64,000 nucleotides of DNA from Neorhizobium sp. SOG26 (GCF_003491345.1 NZ_CP025512.1:186001-250000), one strand, 5' to 3'; numbered from the stretch's first letter, positions 19,848 through 29,861 are shown. The notes: generated from the sequence alone by a model not told the origin. A program made the numbers and translations.

Positions 19848-20401
19848 ATGAGGCCGCTGCAGCCAAGCGGGTGCATATCATTCAAGGAGAGTTCAAGGTC
19901 GTCAACGATCCCAACGTCGTTCTGTCGACCATCCTTGGCTCCTGCGTGGCTGCATGTCTTCGCGATCCGGTTGCTGGCGTCGGCGGCATGAATCATTTCC
20001 TGCTGCCGGGCTCGGCCAGTTCCACGTCATCGGGCGGCGATGCGACGCGTTACGGCGTGCATCTCATGGAACTGCTGATCAACGGCCTCCTGAAACAGGG
20101 CGCCCGTCGCGATCGACTGGAAGCAAAGATCTTCGGCGGCGCAAAGACGATCGCCAGCTTTTCAAATGTCGGCGAGCAGAATGCGGCTTTTGCCATGCAG
20201 TTCCTCAAGGATGAGGGGATCCCGATCGTCGGTTCCTCCACCGGCGGGGACCATGGTCGCAAGCTGGAATACTGGCCGGTCAGCGGTCGTGCACGGCAAT
20301 ATCCGCTCACGGGCGCCGAGACGCAGCGCACGGTGGCCCTGGAACAGCGTCCGATCCGGATGCCGCCCAAGCCCGCCGAAAGCTCGATCGAATTCTTCTA
20401 A
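19844..20401 (+). CDS. cheD: Chemoreceptor glutamine deamidase CheD
   Basis: A 185-residue CheD. Catalytic Cys lies in [14 protein letters not shown], and the conserved His in [12 protein letters not shown]; the middle part ([24 protein letters not shown]) is typical. It deamidates receptor glutamines to glutamates that CheR can methylate. The frame ends SSIEFF. It overlaps cheY2 by four bases and is followed 14 bases later by cheT. Confidence 0.95.
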   Translation: MNEAAAAKRVHIIQGEFKVVNDPNVVLSTILGSCVAACLRDPVAGVGGMNHFLLPGSASSTSSGGDATRYGVHLMELLINGLLKQGARRDRLEAKIFGGAKTIASFSNVGEQNAAFAMQFLKDEGIPIVGSSTGGDHGRKLEYWPVSGRARQYPLTGAETQRTVALEQRPIRMPPKPAESSIEFF

Positions 20402-20415
20402 TCACGGAAACGGTA

Positions 20416-20805
20416 ATGAACGACATCGTAATGCCGCCAATCGCCTCTCTCGAGGAGCCGCTCCCCGAGATCCTGATGCGGCTGGTGTCGGAGCTTCATG
20501 ACGTCGCTTATCTCATCGAGCGCATTGAGCCCCAACTCCTGGAAATCGGCGGCGACGCGCTTCTTGGTTCGACGGACGCCATCAAGGTGCTCCAGGGCAT
20601 CGACCTTGCGGTCCAGAAGACCCGCGGCATCGCCGAATTCATCGACACCATTACCGGTGCGATCCCGGATAACTGGGTGGTGGATGTGTCGACGGCGCTC
20701 AGCCTCGTGAAGCTTGCAGACATGCAAAAGGCACTCGCAAGCGGGCACCGCCACGGCCATTCCCAGCCGCTCGGCAAGGCCGCCGGCGACTTCGACTTCT
20801 TCTGA
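20416..20805 (+). CDS. cheT: Chemotaxis protein CheT (CheZ-like motif)
   Basis: A 129-residue small acidic helical protein in the position of Sinorhizobium cheT. It contains GIDLAVQKTRGIAEFID, whose Asp and Gln form a DxxxQ pair like the catalytic motif of the CheY phosphatase CheZ. The C-terminus GDFDFF is acidic and aromatic, as CheY-binding tails can be. Recent work on Sinorhizobium assigns CheT roles in signal termination and adaptation. Last chemotaxis gene before the fliF promoter. Confidence 0.8.
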   Translation: MNDIVMPPIASLEEPLPEILMRLVSELHDVAYLIERIEPQLLEIGGDALLGSTDAIKVLQGIDLAVQKTRGIAEFIDTITGAIPDNWVVDVSTALSLVKLADMQKALASGHRHGHSQPLGKAAGDFDFF

Positions 20806-20880
20806 TTTTCTGGATGGCGCGCCCGCCGCGCCTGACGTCAACATCCACATTCGTCACCCCCGCATTTCTATCGAAACGCT

Positions 20881-20903
20881 CGCACAAGCTTCGTTTCCTA
20901 GAG
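20881..20903 (+). promoter_or_regulatory. Flagellar-regulon box upstream of fliF
   Basis: CGCACAAG-N9-CTAGAG, an excellent match to the CRCRCAAG-N9-NTA pattern, 52 bases before the fliF start. It shares the stretch CAAGCTTC with the flhA box. The fliF promoter is a reported target of the Rem ortholog FtcR in Brucella, which fits. Confidence 0.6.
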
Positions 20904-20954
20904 GTGCCGGTGGGCGTAGGGCTCTGATACCTCGATTGACGATGTGGGAACAGA

Positions 20955-22628
20955 ATGAATCTGTTGGCTCAATTTTCACAAGTAACTAAAAATCTGGCCG
21001 GTCTAGGCCAGACGAAACTTATTGCATTGGGCGCCGTCGGCGTCGTTTCGATAGCAATCGTTTTGGCAGCGGCGATTTTCGTCAACAAGCCGGCATACGA
21101 GACGCTTTACGTCAATCTCGAGTCATCCGATCTCAACCAGGTCAGCGTTGCGCTGGCGGAAGCCAACATGGCCTTCGAAGTTGGCTCGGACGGCTCTAGC
21201 ATCCAGGTCCCGGTCGGCACCACCGGCAAGGCGCGACTGCTTCTTGCAGAACGCGGCCTGCCGAACAGCGCCAATGCCGGTTACGAACTCTTCGACAACG
21301 TCGGATCGCTCGGCCTCACCTCCTTCATGCAGGAAGTCACCCGCGTCCGCGCCCTTGAGGGTGAAATCGGCCGATCGATCTCGCAGATCCAGGGCGTCTC
21401 CGCTGCCCGCGTCCACATCGTCATGCCCGACGTCGGCAACTTCCGCCGCGGCGAGCAGAAGCCCACCGCCTCCGTCATGATCCGCGCCAACGCGCAGGCC
21501 GGACGCAAGGCCGCTTCGTCCATTCGACACCTCGTCGCCTCGGCCGTTCCAGGCCTTGAGGTCGATGACGTTACCATTCTCGATTCCACCGGCCAGCTTC
21601 TCGCAGCAGGCGATGAATACGGCGGCAGCCAGGCGAGCCGCTCGCTCTCCATCGTCCAGTCGGTCCAGCAGGAAATCGAAAGCAATATCGACAAGGCGCT
21701 CGCACCGTTCCTCGGCATGGATAACTTCCGGTCGAGCGTCACGGCTGCCTTGAACACCGACAGCCAGCAGATCCAGGAAACGGTCTTCGATCCGAACTCC
21801 CGTGTCGAGCGTTCGGTGCGCACGTTGAAGGAAGCGCAGAAGTCGCAGCAGACCAACAACGACAACGCCACCACTGTCGAGCAGAACGTGCCGCAGGCTG
21901 CTCCGACGCCGGGTGGCGCCACGGGTCCGCAGCAGTCTGATCAGTCCGACAAGAAGGAAGAGCAGACCAACTACGAGATCAACCAGAAGACCGTCGCGAC
22001 GACCCGCAACAGCTACCAGATCGAAAAGGTCTCCGTCGCCGTTGTCGTCAACAAGGGACGTCTTGCCCAGATGGTCGGCGAACCGGCTGACCAGGCGAAG
22101 ATCGATGCCTATCTTGCAGAGATGCAGAAGATCGTCACCTCGGCTGCAGGCATCAATTCCGAGCGCGGCGACGTCGTTACCCTGACCGCCATGGACTTCG
22201 TCGAAAGCCAGCTCCTGGAAGACGCGTCAAGCGGCCCTGGCCTGATGGAAGTCCTCAACCGGAATATCGGCGGCATCATCAACTCGCTTGCCTTCGTTGT
22301 GGTCGCCTTCCTGGTCGTCTGGCTCGGTGTACGTCCCCTGGTCCGCAGCGTCAGCGGCACCGCAGCCAACAGCGATGCGCTGGCCGATGGCGGCGGACTG
22401 GAACTGCCGGACTTCTCGCCTGCAACCGGTGCGCCTGCTCTCATGGATGGCTTCGGTTCCGACTTTGGCTTCGACAGCGCGGGCGACATGCTTGGAGGCG
22501 CCGACGACGATGGCTTCAACCGCCGCGTCAAGGAAGGTCCGGAGAAGCGCCTGGCGCGCATGGTGGAGATCTCCGAAGAGCGCGCGGCCAAGATCCTCCG
22601 CAAATGGGCACTCGAAAAAGCGGCCTGA
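20955..22628 (+). CDS. fliF: Flagellar MS-ring protein FliF
   Basis: A 557-residue MS-ring protein. First membrane helix at about residues 25-45 (IALGAVGVVSIAIVLAAAIF); ring-building domain with NLESSDLNQVSVALAEANM and RALEGEIGRSISQIQGVSAARVH; a Gln/Thr-rich periplasmic region; second membrane helix near 435-455 (GGIINSLAFVVVAFLVVWLG); and a C-terminal FliG-binding tail ending LRKWALEKAA. It has its own regulon box although it follows cheT by 149 bases, so it may be expressed both with che and alone. A strong terminator follows. Confidence 0.96.
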   Translation: MNLLAQFSQVTKNLAGLGQTKLIALGAVGVVSIAIVLAAAIFVNKPAYETLYVNLESSDLNQVSVALAEANMAFEVGSDGSSIQVPVGTTGKARLLLAERGLPNSANAGYELFDNVGSLGLTSFMQEVTRVRALEGEIGRSISQIQGVSAARVHIVMPDVGNFRRGEQKPTASVMIRANAQAGRKAASSIRHLVASAVPGLEVDDVTILDSTGQLLAAGDEYGGSQASRSLSIVQSVQQEIESNIDKALAPFLGMDNFRSSVTAALNTDSQQIQETVFDPNSRVERSVRTLKEAQKSQQTNNDNATTVEQNVPQAAPTPGGATGPQQSDQSDKKEEQTNYEINQKTVATTRNSYQIEKVSVAVVVNKGRLAQMVGEPADQAKIDAYLAEMQKIVTSAAGINSERGDVVTLTAMDFVESQLLEDASSGPGLMEVLNRNIGGIINSLAFVVVAFLVVWLGVRPLVRSVSGTAANSDALADGGGLELPDFSPATGAPALMDGFGSDFGFDSAGDMLGGADDDGFNRRVKEGPEKRLARMVEISEERAAKILRKWALEKAA

Positions 22629-22655
22629 CAAGACTTCACAGAAATATGATCAGAC

Positions 22656-22685
22656 AGGGCCGGCAGCTGCCGGCCCTACTTTTTT
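22656..22685 (+). terminator. Rho-independent terminator after fliF
   Basis: A perfect 22-base palindrome (AGGGCCGGCAG and its complement, 22656-22677) followed by ACTTTTTT. It ends the che-fliF transcription unit and isolates visN. Confidence 0.9.
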
Positions 22686-22689
22686 GTTG

Positions 22690-23007
22690 CGCTGCCACAT
22701 ACTTGGCTTATTTCAGTGATTCGCGATTCGGCTGCTGATTGGCAACACTGGGCATTTAGTCCGTAAGCCCAATGGTATTTGCGGTAGCCTTTTCTAAAAT
22801 GACTATGATTCGCATGGTAAATCCGAGGGTCCGCGAGAGTAGGGTCTGTCGAACGATCATCAGCGGTAACACGAAACGGTTGTATCAATTGTAGCCGCTT
22901 TATGTTCGCAATTGGATCGTTCGGCATTTGGGATAGTTGTGCGTCGATCGAAACGGCTGTGAGCGTGCACTCAGATACCGCACGAGACAGCAAGGAGCGG
23001 AAGACGG
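22690..23007 (+). other. Upstream region of visN, no flagellar-regulon box
   Basis: About 320 bases between the fliF terminator and visN. I see no gene. There is no CRCRCAAG box here, consistent with visN/visR being at the top of the hierarchy. An imperfect inverted repeat (ATCAATTG at 22884-22891 and CAATTGGAT at 22909-22917) could be an operator, but this is weak. A purine-rich AGGAG-like sequence lies just before the visN ATG. Confidence 0.4.
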
Positions 23008-23745
23008 ATGGAGTTGTCGGGGGTAGACAAAGCGGCAGTCGGGCGGATTCGGATGGAAGCGCCCGGTTCCCGGGTTCTCTCGAGAGAGCATTTGGTTCGG
23101 CGTTTGGCGGCAGTCGCAGGTTCAAACAACGTGCAGGCGGTCATGCGCCTACTGGCTGACTATGTAGGCGCCTCTCATTTTCTCCTGGCGCGCTACGACC
23201 TGATCCAGGAACAGGGCCTCGACTTCATCGTCACCTCCAACTGGCCCTTCGATCTTGTCCGCCGCCTGGGCTCCGAGCTCGCCAGCGGTTACGCCCGCTC
23301 CACCGAACTTGAAAAGTGTCTATCGCTGCTGACCCCAAGCTTCTCGCTGCTGCCGGACGACGTGACGCTTCCTGACGACATCAGCCGCCAATACTGTTCG
23401 CTGACCTTCTGCGTGGGCCGCGCGCGCTTCTCGCTGATGCTGCTGTTCCTCGAGGGCATCATCCTCTCCCAGGAGCGCCTGAAGGAAGTGGGGCTGCTTG
23501 CCGCCTATGGCACAAGCTTCGGCGACGAGACCGACAACCGCACCGAACGCGACTTCGAACTGACCGAGCGTGAACTGGAATGTCTCTTCTGGATCGCCGA
23601 AGGCAAGACCAGCGACGAGATCGCGGTCATCCTCGGCATCTCGCGCAACACCATCAACAACTACATCACGAGCGTGATGCGCAAGACTGCAACCAAGACA
23701 CGCTCGGAAGCGATTGCCTACGCAGTCCGGAACAATCTGGTATAG
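23008..23745 (+). CDS. visN: LuxR-type master motility regulator VisN
   Basis: A 245-residue LuxR-family protein with an N-terminal ligand-sensor-like domain (residues about 30-175) and a C-terminal helix-turn-helix (ELTERELECLFWIAEGKTSDEI, GISRNTINNYITSVMRK). In rhizobia VisN and VisR act together as a heteromer at the top of the flagellar cascade and activate rem. It is followed by visR 15 bases later; the two are a single operon. Confidence 0.92.
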   Translation: MELSGVDKAAVGRIRMEAPGSRVLSREHLVRRLAAVAGSNNVQAVMRLLADYVGASHFLLARYDLIQEQGLDFIVTSNWPFDLVRRLGSELASGYARSTELEKCLSLLTPSFSLLPDDVTLPDDISRQYCSLTFCVGRARFSLMLLFLEGIILSQERLKEVGLLAAYGTSFGDETDNRTERDFELTERELECLFWIAEGKTSDEIAVILGISRNTINNYITSVMRKTATKTRSEAIAYAVRNNLV

Positions 23746-23760
23746 GGGCTTAGACTTTTA

Positions 23761-24507
23761 ATGAGTTATTCGCGGAGCGGTACGGCAGAGGGACCTGGGA
23801 GTATCCAGTATCTGCGTCTCCAGCGCGCTTCGAGCCGGTCAGACATTTTTCCCAAGCTGATCGCGATGCAGAAGAGCCTCAAGGCGCGCAACTTTGCCGT
23901 CTTTCGGATCGCCGGGGCAGGGCTGCCCAACAAGCGCAAGCTGGTCTGCGAACTGGACAACTGGGCGACAGGAACGCTGGAATCCGGGCAGCAGCTGATC
24001 AACGCCTTTGGCGAAGTCATGCTCGACCACATTGAGCTCTCGCTTCTTCCCCTGATCTGGAACGGCTCCGAGAACACCGCCTTTGCGGAAGCCGGCGAGT
24101 TTTCGCCGCTCACGCGCCGCCTCGGCGCCGATGCCGTGCCGTTCTCCGGCGTTGCCTTCCCGGTGCGCCTCGGCGCGCTCGGCAACGGCTATGTGACGTT
24201 CCTGGCAACCACGCTGGATCTGACCAGCGATGTCATCATCGACCAGCATGTGCGCAGCTGCCAGGTGATGATGGACCTGCTGGCGCTAGACGAGCGACGC
24301 AGCGTGCCGGCCGAGACGCTCAGCGAGCGCGAGATCGCCTGCCTGCAGCTTGCGGGGGACGGCCGCATCAGCGAAGAAATCGCCGAAAAGCTCGGGCTGT
24401 CGGTCCACACCGTCAATGCCTATCTCGGATCGGCAACGATCAAACTGGACTCGGTGAACCGCATCCAGGCGATCGCCAAGGCGATCCGGCTCGGTTACAT
24501 CCACTGA
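23761..24507 (+). CDS. visR: LuxR-type master motility regulator VisR
   Basis: A 248-residue partner of VisN. N-terminal sensor-like domain (residues about 20-175), then a C-terminal LuxR helix-turn-helix (TLSEREIACLQLAGDG, EKLGLSVHTVNAYLGSA). VisN and VisR differ in the sensor domain, so they may sense different ligands. It converges with a small leftward gene, 28 bases apart, with no obvious terminator between. Confidence 0.92.
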   Translation: MSYSRSGTAEGPGSIQYLRLQRASSRSDIFPKLIAMQKSLKARNFAVFRIAGAGLPNKRKLVCELDNWATGTLESGQQLINAFGEVMLDHIELSLLPLIWNGSENTAFAEAGEFSPLTRRLGADAVPFSGVAFPVRLGALGNGYVTFLATTLDLTSDVIIDQHVRSCQVMMDLLALDERRSVPAETLSEREIACLQLAGDGRISEEIAEKLGLSVHTVNAYLGSATIKLDSVNRIQAIAKAIRLGYIH

Positions 24508-24535
24508 TGATTGAGGGGTGGGGCGACGACAGTTG

Positions 24536-24967
24536 TTACTGCGTTGCGCTCATCTTGACGAACTTGGCGTCCTGCAGCGTCTGCGCCAGGAAAGCCGTGT
24601 TCTCATCCGGATCGTCGGAGGGCTCATGGAAGGCGATGTGGTCGATCTCGACGCCAGCAATCTGGTCGGCAAGCGTCAGGCGAGCGTAAACAGAAACGCC
24701 ACGTGGCTTGATCTCCAGATCGAGCACGACCTCCGGCTTGCCGCCCCATTCCAGCTTGTATTCGCCGCCGGCGCCGAAGCTTACCGTGCCGGGATGGAAA
24801 TACAGTTCGGCTGCCGACGAAACGAGATCGGCAAGGCTGCTGTAGCATTCCAGACGTAAGAGCGAGATAAGATCGCCTGCGTCGAGCAGGCGCAATTCTG
24901 TTGCCACCGGGCTGAGGGCCTTGGCGACGATTTCTTCACGTTCCGCGGAAAAGGCGCTTTTCATCAT
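24536..24967 (-). CDS. Conserved protein of unknown function downstream of flhB
   Basis: A 143-residue soluble protein beginning MMKSAFSAEREEIVAKALSP, with no signal peptide or membrane helix. It starts 5 bases after the flhB stop, so it is in the same transcript. The equivalent position in Sinorhizobium also carries an uncharacterised gene, which I infer is this one. An acidic C-terminus ends AKFVKMSATQ. A role in flagellar export is suggested only by position. Confidence 0.7.
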   Translation of the reverse strand: MMKSAFSAEREEIVAKALSPVATELRLLDAGDLISLLRLECYSSLADLVSSAAELYFHPGTVSFGAGGEYKLEWGGKPEVVLDLEIKPRGVSVYARLTLADQIAGVEIDHIAFHEPSDDPDENTAFLAQTLQDAKFVKMSATQ

Positions 24968-24972
24968 GACGC

Positions 24973-26052
24973 TCAGCGTGTCCGTTTCTGGCGCGATCGG
25001 GCTGCGTAGACCCGATGCACGAGTTCTGCCACCGCCTTGTAGAAGGCAGGTGGGATGACACTATCCACCGAGACTTGCGCAAACATGGAGCGGGCGAGTG
25101 GCGGATCTTCAAAAACGGGTATTCCGTTGCTTTCTGCAATCTCGCGGATCTTGAGCGCGATGAGGTCCTGGCCCTTGGCAACAACCACCGGAGCGTCGTT
25201 TTCCTCGCGCACATAACGCAGCGCCACCGCATAGTGCGTCGGGTTTGCGATGACGAGCGTGGCGCGCGGCACGTTGTTGATCATGCGGCGGCGGGCGCGA
25301 TCCCGGGCAACCGACTTCTGGCGCGACTTGACGACCGGGTCACCCTGGGACTGCTTGTATTCGTCCTTGACCTCCTGCTTGGTCATCTTCAGCTGCTGGT
25401 ACCAGTGGTACCGCGTCCACATGACGTCGGCCACGGCCAGCAGGCCGGCGGCCAGAATCACTACGACCACCATCTTGCGAACGATGCCGTCGAGCTTGAC
25501 GAAGATGACCTGCGGATCGGACAGCATGGCCTCGATCGCCGCGAAATATTCGCTGCGAAGGGCGAAATACATGATCAGCGAGACGACGAGGATCTTGAAG
25601 ATCGACTTGCAGAACTCGATGAAGCCGGGAAGGCTGTAGATGCGCTTGAAGCCCTTCATGGGCGACAGGCGCGATGCCTGCGGCCGCACGCGTTCGAGCA
25701 CCATGGACGGCATGTTCTGCGCGAAGGCGGACCCGAGACCGAAGATGATGAATATCGCCATCGGCGGCAGCAGGAAGGCGGAAATCGCCCAGCCGAGGTG
25801 GACGCTCAAGGAAACCACGTCGGTTGCGTTTTCAAGCCGCCACTGGTCCGGCTGCTCGAACAGATCCTTCAGCGTCTCGGCCATTTTCGCCATGCCGGAC
25901 GGCATGAAGAAGACGAGGAAGACATAGAAGGCGAGGATCGAGGCAAAAAGCGTCGCCTCTCGCGATACCGGAACGTTACCCTTCTCCGCCGCGTCGGCCA
26001 GCTTTTTGGCGGTAGGGTTTTCTGTTTTACTGTCTTTATCGTCGTCAGCCAC
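24973..26052 (-). CDS. flhB: Flagellar export switch protein FlhB
   Basis: A 359-residue FlhB. Four membrane helices lie in the N-terminal half, followed by the cytoplasmic domain with the autocleavage motif NPTH ([14 protein letters not shown]). The start sequence [15 protein letters not shown] is typical. It is a core part of the flagellar type III export gate and changes substrate class from rod/hook to filament. It lies downstream of fliG but is separated by 227 bases that include a terminator, so it probably has its own promoter; I could not find the regulon box there. Confidence 0.96.
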   Translation of the reverse strand: MADDDKDSKTENPTAKKLADAAEKGNVPVSREATLFASILAFYVFLVFFMPSGMAKMAETLKDLFEQPDQWRLENATDVVSLSVHLGWAISAFLLPPMAIFIIFGLGSAFAQNMPSMVLERVRPQASRLSPMKGFKRIYSLPGFIEFCKSIFKILVVSLIMYFALRSEYFAAIEAMLSDPQVIFVKLDGIVRKMVVVVILAAGLLAVADVMWTRYHWYQQLKMTKQEVKDEYKQSQGDPVVKSRQKSVARDRARRRMINNVPRATLVIANPTHYAVALRYVREENDAPVVVAKGQDLIALKIREIAESNGIPVFEDPPLARSMFAQVSVDSVIPPAFYKAVAELVHRVYAARSRQKRTR

Positions 26053-26223
26053 GTGCGGGCACCAATCGACCTTCGTGTTGGAGGACGTGGCACAACGAAT
26101 CGGCCGCCGTTACACCCCCATGATAGCGAAACCGCCCGTAGCCGCGAATCGAGTCAACAAAAAGACTGTGGGTTTCGCGCCTTCGGGGGCCAGAAGCTGC
26201 AAATCCAAGCGTCGGCCGAAACG

Positions 26224-26253
26224 AAAACGGAGCGGGACAAAGCCCGCTCCGTT
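26224..26253 (-). terminator. Terminator after fliG
   Basis: Perfect 11-bp inverted repeat (AACGGAGCGGG, 26226-26236, and its complement, 26243-26253) with a 6-base loop. Read leftward it is followed by a short T-run. It ends the motA-fliM-fliN-fliG transcript, 27 bases after the fliG stop. Confidence 0.8.
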
Positions 26254-26279
26254 CTCTTCCTCGTGCATTAACTTTTTGA

Positions 26280-27317
26280 TCAGGCCGCTTCGGCCGGCTT
26301 CTCTTCCTTGAGGATGATCTGGCCGGAGGTTGCAAGCCGGATGGCTTCCTGGGCAACCGCGCGGCGAGCCATGGCCACTTCGCGCGGGTTGAGGCTTGCC
26401 GGCTGGACGGCAAGGTCGCTTTCGATCATGCGGCGCTGGCGAGGGCTGATCGCCGAGAGCACACATTCCTTGATCTCTTCGCTCGCGCCACGCAGCGACA
26501 TGGTAAGCACGTCGGCCGCCACGTCGTTGAGCAGCAGAACGCGGCTGCGCTGCGGCATGTAGAGGAGATCTTCGAACAGGAAGATCTTCGGGCGAACCTT
26601 GTTGACGGCTTCCTTGCTGATCGTCTCGAGCGAGGTGAGCAAGGTATCGACCTGGCTCTTTTCCAGCTCGTTCATCAGTTCGGCAACCTTCGCGGAGCCG
26701 TTCGATGCGCGTTCCGCGTCGACCGCTGCCACCAGTTCCATCACGCGCTTCTCGATGATCTCGGCGGCCTTCGGGCTCACTTCCTTCATGTTGACGGCGC
26801 GGTTCATGATGTCGGCGCGGCGGTTGTCGGGAAGCTGAAGGAGAACCTTGGCGCCAAAGCTCGACGGCATCTGCGAGAGGATATAGGCGACCGTCTGGGG
26901 ATGTTCGCGCGACAGGAACTGGCCAACGAAGACCGGGTCGGCTTCGCCGAGGCGATCCCAGATGCTGGCTTCGTAGCTCTCGAACCCGGTACGGCGACCA
27001 AGCAGCCCGTCGACCTCTTCCGGCGTCAGGCCGGCTTCGAGAATGTCCTCGATGGCCGCGGCATTGTCCATGAGACCCGTTCCTTCGGTGAACAGGTCCT
27101 CGAATTCATTCACGAGCTCGAGCAGCTCGTCCGGCGGGATTGATCTGAGCCCCTGAGCGCAGGCGATGATGTTTTGCAGTTCGCTCTGGGTAAAATACTT
27201 GAGAAGCTTGCCAGCGACCCCCTTGCCCATGGCAAGGAGCACAGCCGCCGCTTTTTCGGCCTGCGACAGCGGCTTCGTTGAAAGCGCGCCGCCACCGAAA
27301 TCCTCAAAGTCCATCAT
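26280..27317 (-). CDS. fliG: Flagellar motor switch protein FliG
   Basis: A 345-residue switch protein. The N-terminal FliF-binding domain begins SQAEKAAAVLLAMGKG, the armadillo-like middle domain contains REHPQTVAYILSQM, and the C-terminal torque domain has LDPK-like charged helices and the motif LRGASEEIKECVLSAISPRQ. It couples MotA to rotor torque. An alternative ATG three bases downstream (27314) has better ribosome-binding-site spacing. It is the last gene of the leftward motA-fliM-fliN-fliG operon. Confidence 0.96.
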   Translation of the reverse strand: MMDFEDFGGGALSTKPLSQAEKAAAVLLAMGKGVAGKLLKYFTQSELQNIIACAQGLRSIPPDELLELVNEFEDLFTEGTGLMDNAAAIEDILEAGLTPEEVDGLLGRRTGFESYEASIWDRLGEADPVFVGQFLSREHPQTVAYILSQMPSSFGAKVLLQLPDNRRADIMNRAVNMKEVSPKAAEIIEKRVMELVAAVDAERASNGSAKVAELMNELEKSQVDTLLTSLETISKEAVNKVRPKIFLFEDLLYMPQRSRVLLLNDVAADVLTMSLRGASEEIKECVLSAISPRQRRMIESDLAVQPASLNPREVAMARRAVAQEAIRLATSGQIILKEEKPAEAA

Positions 27318-27348
27318 GGTCTTCCTTCTCCTGTCCCATACACCGGGA

Positions 27349-27930
27349 TCAGGTTCTTCTCGTGCTCAGCACTTCCGTCAGTCTCACGCCAAAACGCGTG
27401 TCGTCATTTTCCAATACGGTGATCTCGCCCTTGCCGATGCGGCGGCCGTTCACCATGATCTCGACAGGTTCACCGATCTTCTTGTCGAGGGAAATCGTTG
27501 CGCCTTCTTCCAGGCTCATCAGGCCGGAAACCTGCATGCGGCTGGTGCCCAGGACGATCTCGACATCGATCGGGATATCCATGATCAGGTCGAGATTGGC
27601 GTTCAGCGCGCTGCCCGGGGGCTGGTAGGAAGGTGCGGCGGCCGGCGCGCTGTTGAAGCTGCTGCCTGCGCCAAAATCGCTGCCGCCGAGGCTTGGCGAA
27701 GCGTCGAAGTTTTCGGCCGGAGCCTCGAAGCCGCCACCGAAGGAGCCCGCGTCGGCGGAGAAGTCGCCGGCCGGAGCTGCGTTGAAATCGGCATCGAAGG
27801 CCGGGGCATCGCCGGTGGCGTCAGCTTTCAACACGCCGCGCAGATCGTCGATTGCCTGATCCAGCTCGTTCTCATTGCCGAGCGGCATCAGCGAGTCGTC
27901 TTCGGTGAGAGGTGTCTTCTTCGTAGCCAT
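27349..27930 (-). CDS. fliN: Flagellar motor switch protein FliN
   Basis: A 193-residue FliN with an unusually long, acidic and Ala/Phe/Ser-rich N-terminal half (residues about 30-105). The C-terminal SpoA/FliN domain contains [21 protein letters not shown] sequence, the [25 protein letters not shown] core and a final [10 protein letters not shown] strand. It completes the C-ring with FliM and helps dock the export ATPase. Length exceeds the enteric protein because of the N-terminal extension. Confidence 0.93.
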   Translation of the reverse strand: MATKKTPLTEDDSLMPLGNENELDQAIDDLRGVLKADATGDAPAFDADFNAAPAGDFSADAGSFGGGFEAPAENFDASPSLGGSDFGAGSSFNSAPAAAPSYQPPGSALNANLDLIMDIPIDVEIVLGTSRMQVSGLMSLEEGATISLDKKIGEPVEIMVNGRRIGKGEITVLENDDTRFGVRLTEVLSTRRT

Positions 27931-28002
27931 GCGGTCATTATTCCTGTTGAAACTTGCGTCAGCCTGCCCTCGACGCCGATCCGAGAGCAGCCGGAAGCTG
28001 CC

Positions 28003-28959
28003 TTAGCCGATCAGGTGCTGCAGGATTTCGTCATCCGTGCTGATGTTGTCCTTGACGCGAACCATGTACTGCTCGCCGGCGCGGCCGAACTCGCAGGAAT
28101 ACATGTCACGGCCGTTGGCGCTGACCTGCACCTTGACGTCGCCCCGGTCCTGGAAGGCGATGACGTCGCCCGCGGCGAGCCGCGAAATGGTTCCAAGCGT
28201 CAGGTTCTGGAGCCGGATGCGGGCTTCCAGCGTGACTTGCGAGCGCTTTACCTGGTCCTGCACGCGATCCGTCCATTCCTGTTGGGTCTTTGCCGGCTGG
28301 TTCTTCGCCTTTGGCGCTTCAACCTTCGTCTTGAGGAAGGCGCGCTGCGGGATCACCAGGGCGAAATTGGATTTGATCGAGCCGAAGCCGAGCGTCATGC
28401 GGATCGCAACGCCGAATTCCGGCCGTGCCAGATCATCGGCCTTAGGACGATCTTCGGCATTGTAGGGACGCTCCAGGCTTGCCTCGAAACCGCCCGGCGC
28501 ATTGACGCCGGAGCGAAGCACGCTGGCGATCCGGTCGAACACCATGACAGCAAGGTCGAGCTCGATGTCGGACAGCGGGCGATCTTCCGGCTGGGAGATG
28601 TTGCCAGGTGCGGCGCCGAGCATCAGTTCCATCAGGGCAATGATGAAGCTGCTACCGCAGGCAAGCACGAAGTTGGGCGACCAGTTGCGCAGGGCGCCGT
28701 CCGTCAGCACGAAGTTGTCGCCGAGATCGGCCACCAGGTCTTCCATCAGGCCGGAGGTGCAGCCGGCATAGGAGCATTCGATGCGGATGCCGGTCTCGCT
28801 GTGGAAGACGTCCGGCAGGAATTCGGAATAGAGCTGGGCGAAGTCGCCGCTGATCCGCTCGACCGTACGCTTGTCACCCAGGCCACCCGTGAGCTTTGCG
28901 AGAAGCGCGAGGTCCATTCCGGGTGCGCCGGTTTGAATTGCCTGATTCATCATGATCAT
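28003..28959 (-). CDS. fliM: Flagellar motor switch protein FliM
   Basis: A 318-residue FliM. The middle CheC-like domain and C-terminal SpoA domain ([35 protein letters not shown]) are visible. The enteric N-terminal CheY-binding peptide LSQAEIDALL is not recognisable, which is common in rhizobia. Start at 28959 overlaps the motA stop (ATGA); an ATG nine bases downstream is an alternative. It binds CheY2-phosphate at the switch. Confidence 0.92.
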   Translation of the reverse strand: MIMMNQAIQTGAPGMDLALLAKLTGGLGDKRTVERISGDFAQLYSEFLPDVFHSETGIRIECSYAGCTSGLMEDLVADLGDNFVLTDGALRNWSPNFVLACGSSFIIALMELMLGAAPGNISQPEDRPLSDIELDLAVMVFDRIASVLRSGVNAPGGFEASLERPYNAEDRPKADDLARPEFGVAIRMTLGFGSIKSNFALVIPQRAFLKTKVEAPKAKNQPAKTQQEWTDRVQDQVKRSQVTLEARIRLQNLTLGTISRLAAGDVIAFQDRGDVKVQVSANGRDMYSCEFGRAGEQYMVRVKDNISTDDEILQHLIG

Positions 28960-29825
28960 GCTGCCTTTTCACCACCAGGATTCATCATTTCCTGCTCGAC
29001 CGAGTCGATCGAGGGTCGTTCCTTGTTGGAAATCGTCTTGCGTCCGTATTCGAGCGCGACCTGCGGGACAGAGCCGTTCATGTAGGCGAGCAGGGTCTGC
29101 TTGACGATGATGAACAGGCGGTGCTGCTTGGTGCGAACGATCTTGATCTGCGAGGTCAGCGGGTTGCAGACCGAATAGGACAGGATGATGCCGAGCATGG
29201 TGCCGACGAGCGCGGCGCCGATGAGAGCGCCGAGAACCTCAGGCGACTCATTGATCTTGCCCATGGCCTTGATGACGCCGAGAACGGCCGCGACGATACC
29301 GATGGCCGGGAAGCTGTCGCCCATCGCAGTGATCGCGTGGTACGGCTTCATCTTGTCGGCAAACATCGTGTCGAGCTCTTCGTCCATCAGCGCCTCGATC
29401 TCGTGGGAGCGGGCGTTGCCGATGATGATGAGGCGCACATAGTCGCAGATGAACGCGGTGAGTTCCTTGTTCTTCAGAACGGTCGGTGCCGTCTGGAAGA
29501 TCGAGGATTCATCCGGGTTGTCGATATGCGCTTCGATCTCGTTGCGGGACTTGGTGCGAAGGTCGCGCATCAGCGAATACAGGACGCCGAGAACGTCCAG
29601 GTAATGGCGTTCCTTCGGCACCGCATACTTGAAGGCTTCGCCCAGTGCCTTGCCGGAATCCTTCACCACCTTCATCGGGTTGGCCATGATGAAGCCGCCG
29701 AGACCCGCACCGCCGATGATCACCAGCTCGTAGGGCTGGAACAGGACGTCCAGATGACCGCCCATCGCCATGAAGCCGCCGAGAATACAGCCAACGGTGA
29801 TGACAAATCCAATAACAATATTCAT
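28956..29825 (-). CDS. motA: Flagellar motor stator protein MotA
   Basis: A 289-residue inner-membrane stator subunit with four membrane helices. The first ([20 protein letters not shown]) supports the ATG at 29823-29825; the frame is open to 29936. The cytoplasmic loop has the charged residues that contact FliG ([19 protein letters not shown]), and the later helices include [17 protein letters not shown]. With MotB it forms the proton channel. First gene of motA-fliM-fliN-fliG. A regulon box lies upstream on the minus strand. Confidence 0.95.
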   Translation of the reverse strand: MNIVIGFVITVGCILGGFMAMGGHLDVLFQPYELVIIGGAGLGGFIMANPMKVVKDSGKALGEAFKYAVPKERHYLDVLGVLYSLMRDLRTKSRNEIEAHIDNPDESSIFQTAPTVLKNKELTAFICDYVRLIIIGNARSHEIEALMDEELDTMFADKMKPYHAITAMGDSFPAIGIVAAVLGVIKAMGKINESPEVLGALIGAALVGTMLGIILSYSVCNPLTSQIKIVRTKQHRLFIIVKQTLLAYMNGSVPQVALEYGRKTISNKERPSIDSVEQEMMNPGGEKAA

Positions 29826-29861
29826 CGCGTACCTGTGCCCGATCGTGTTCGTTGTTTCGGG

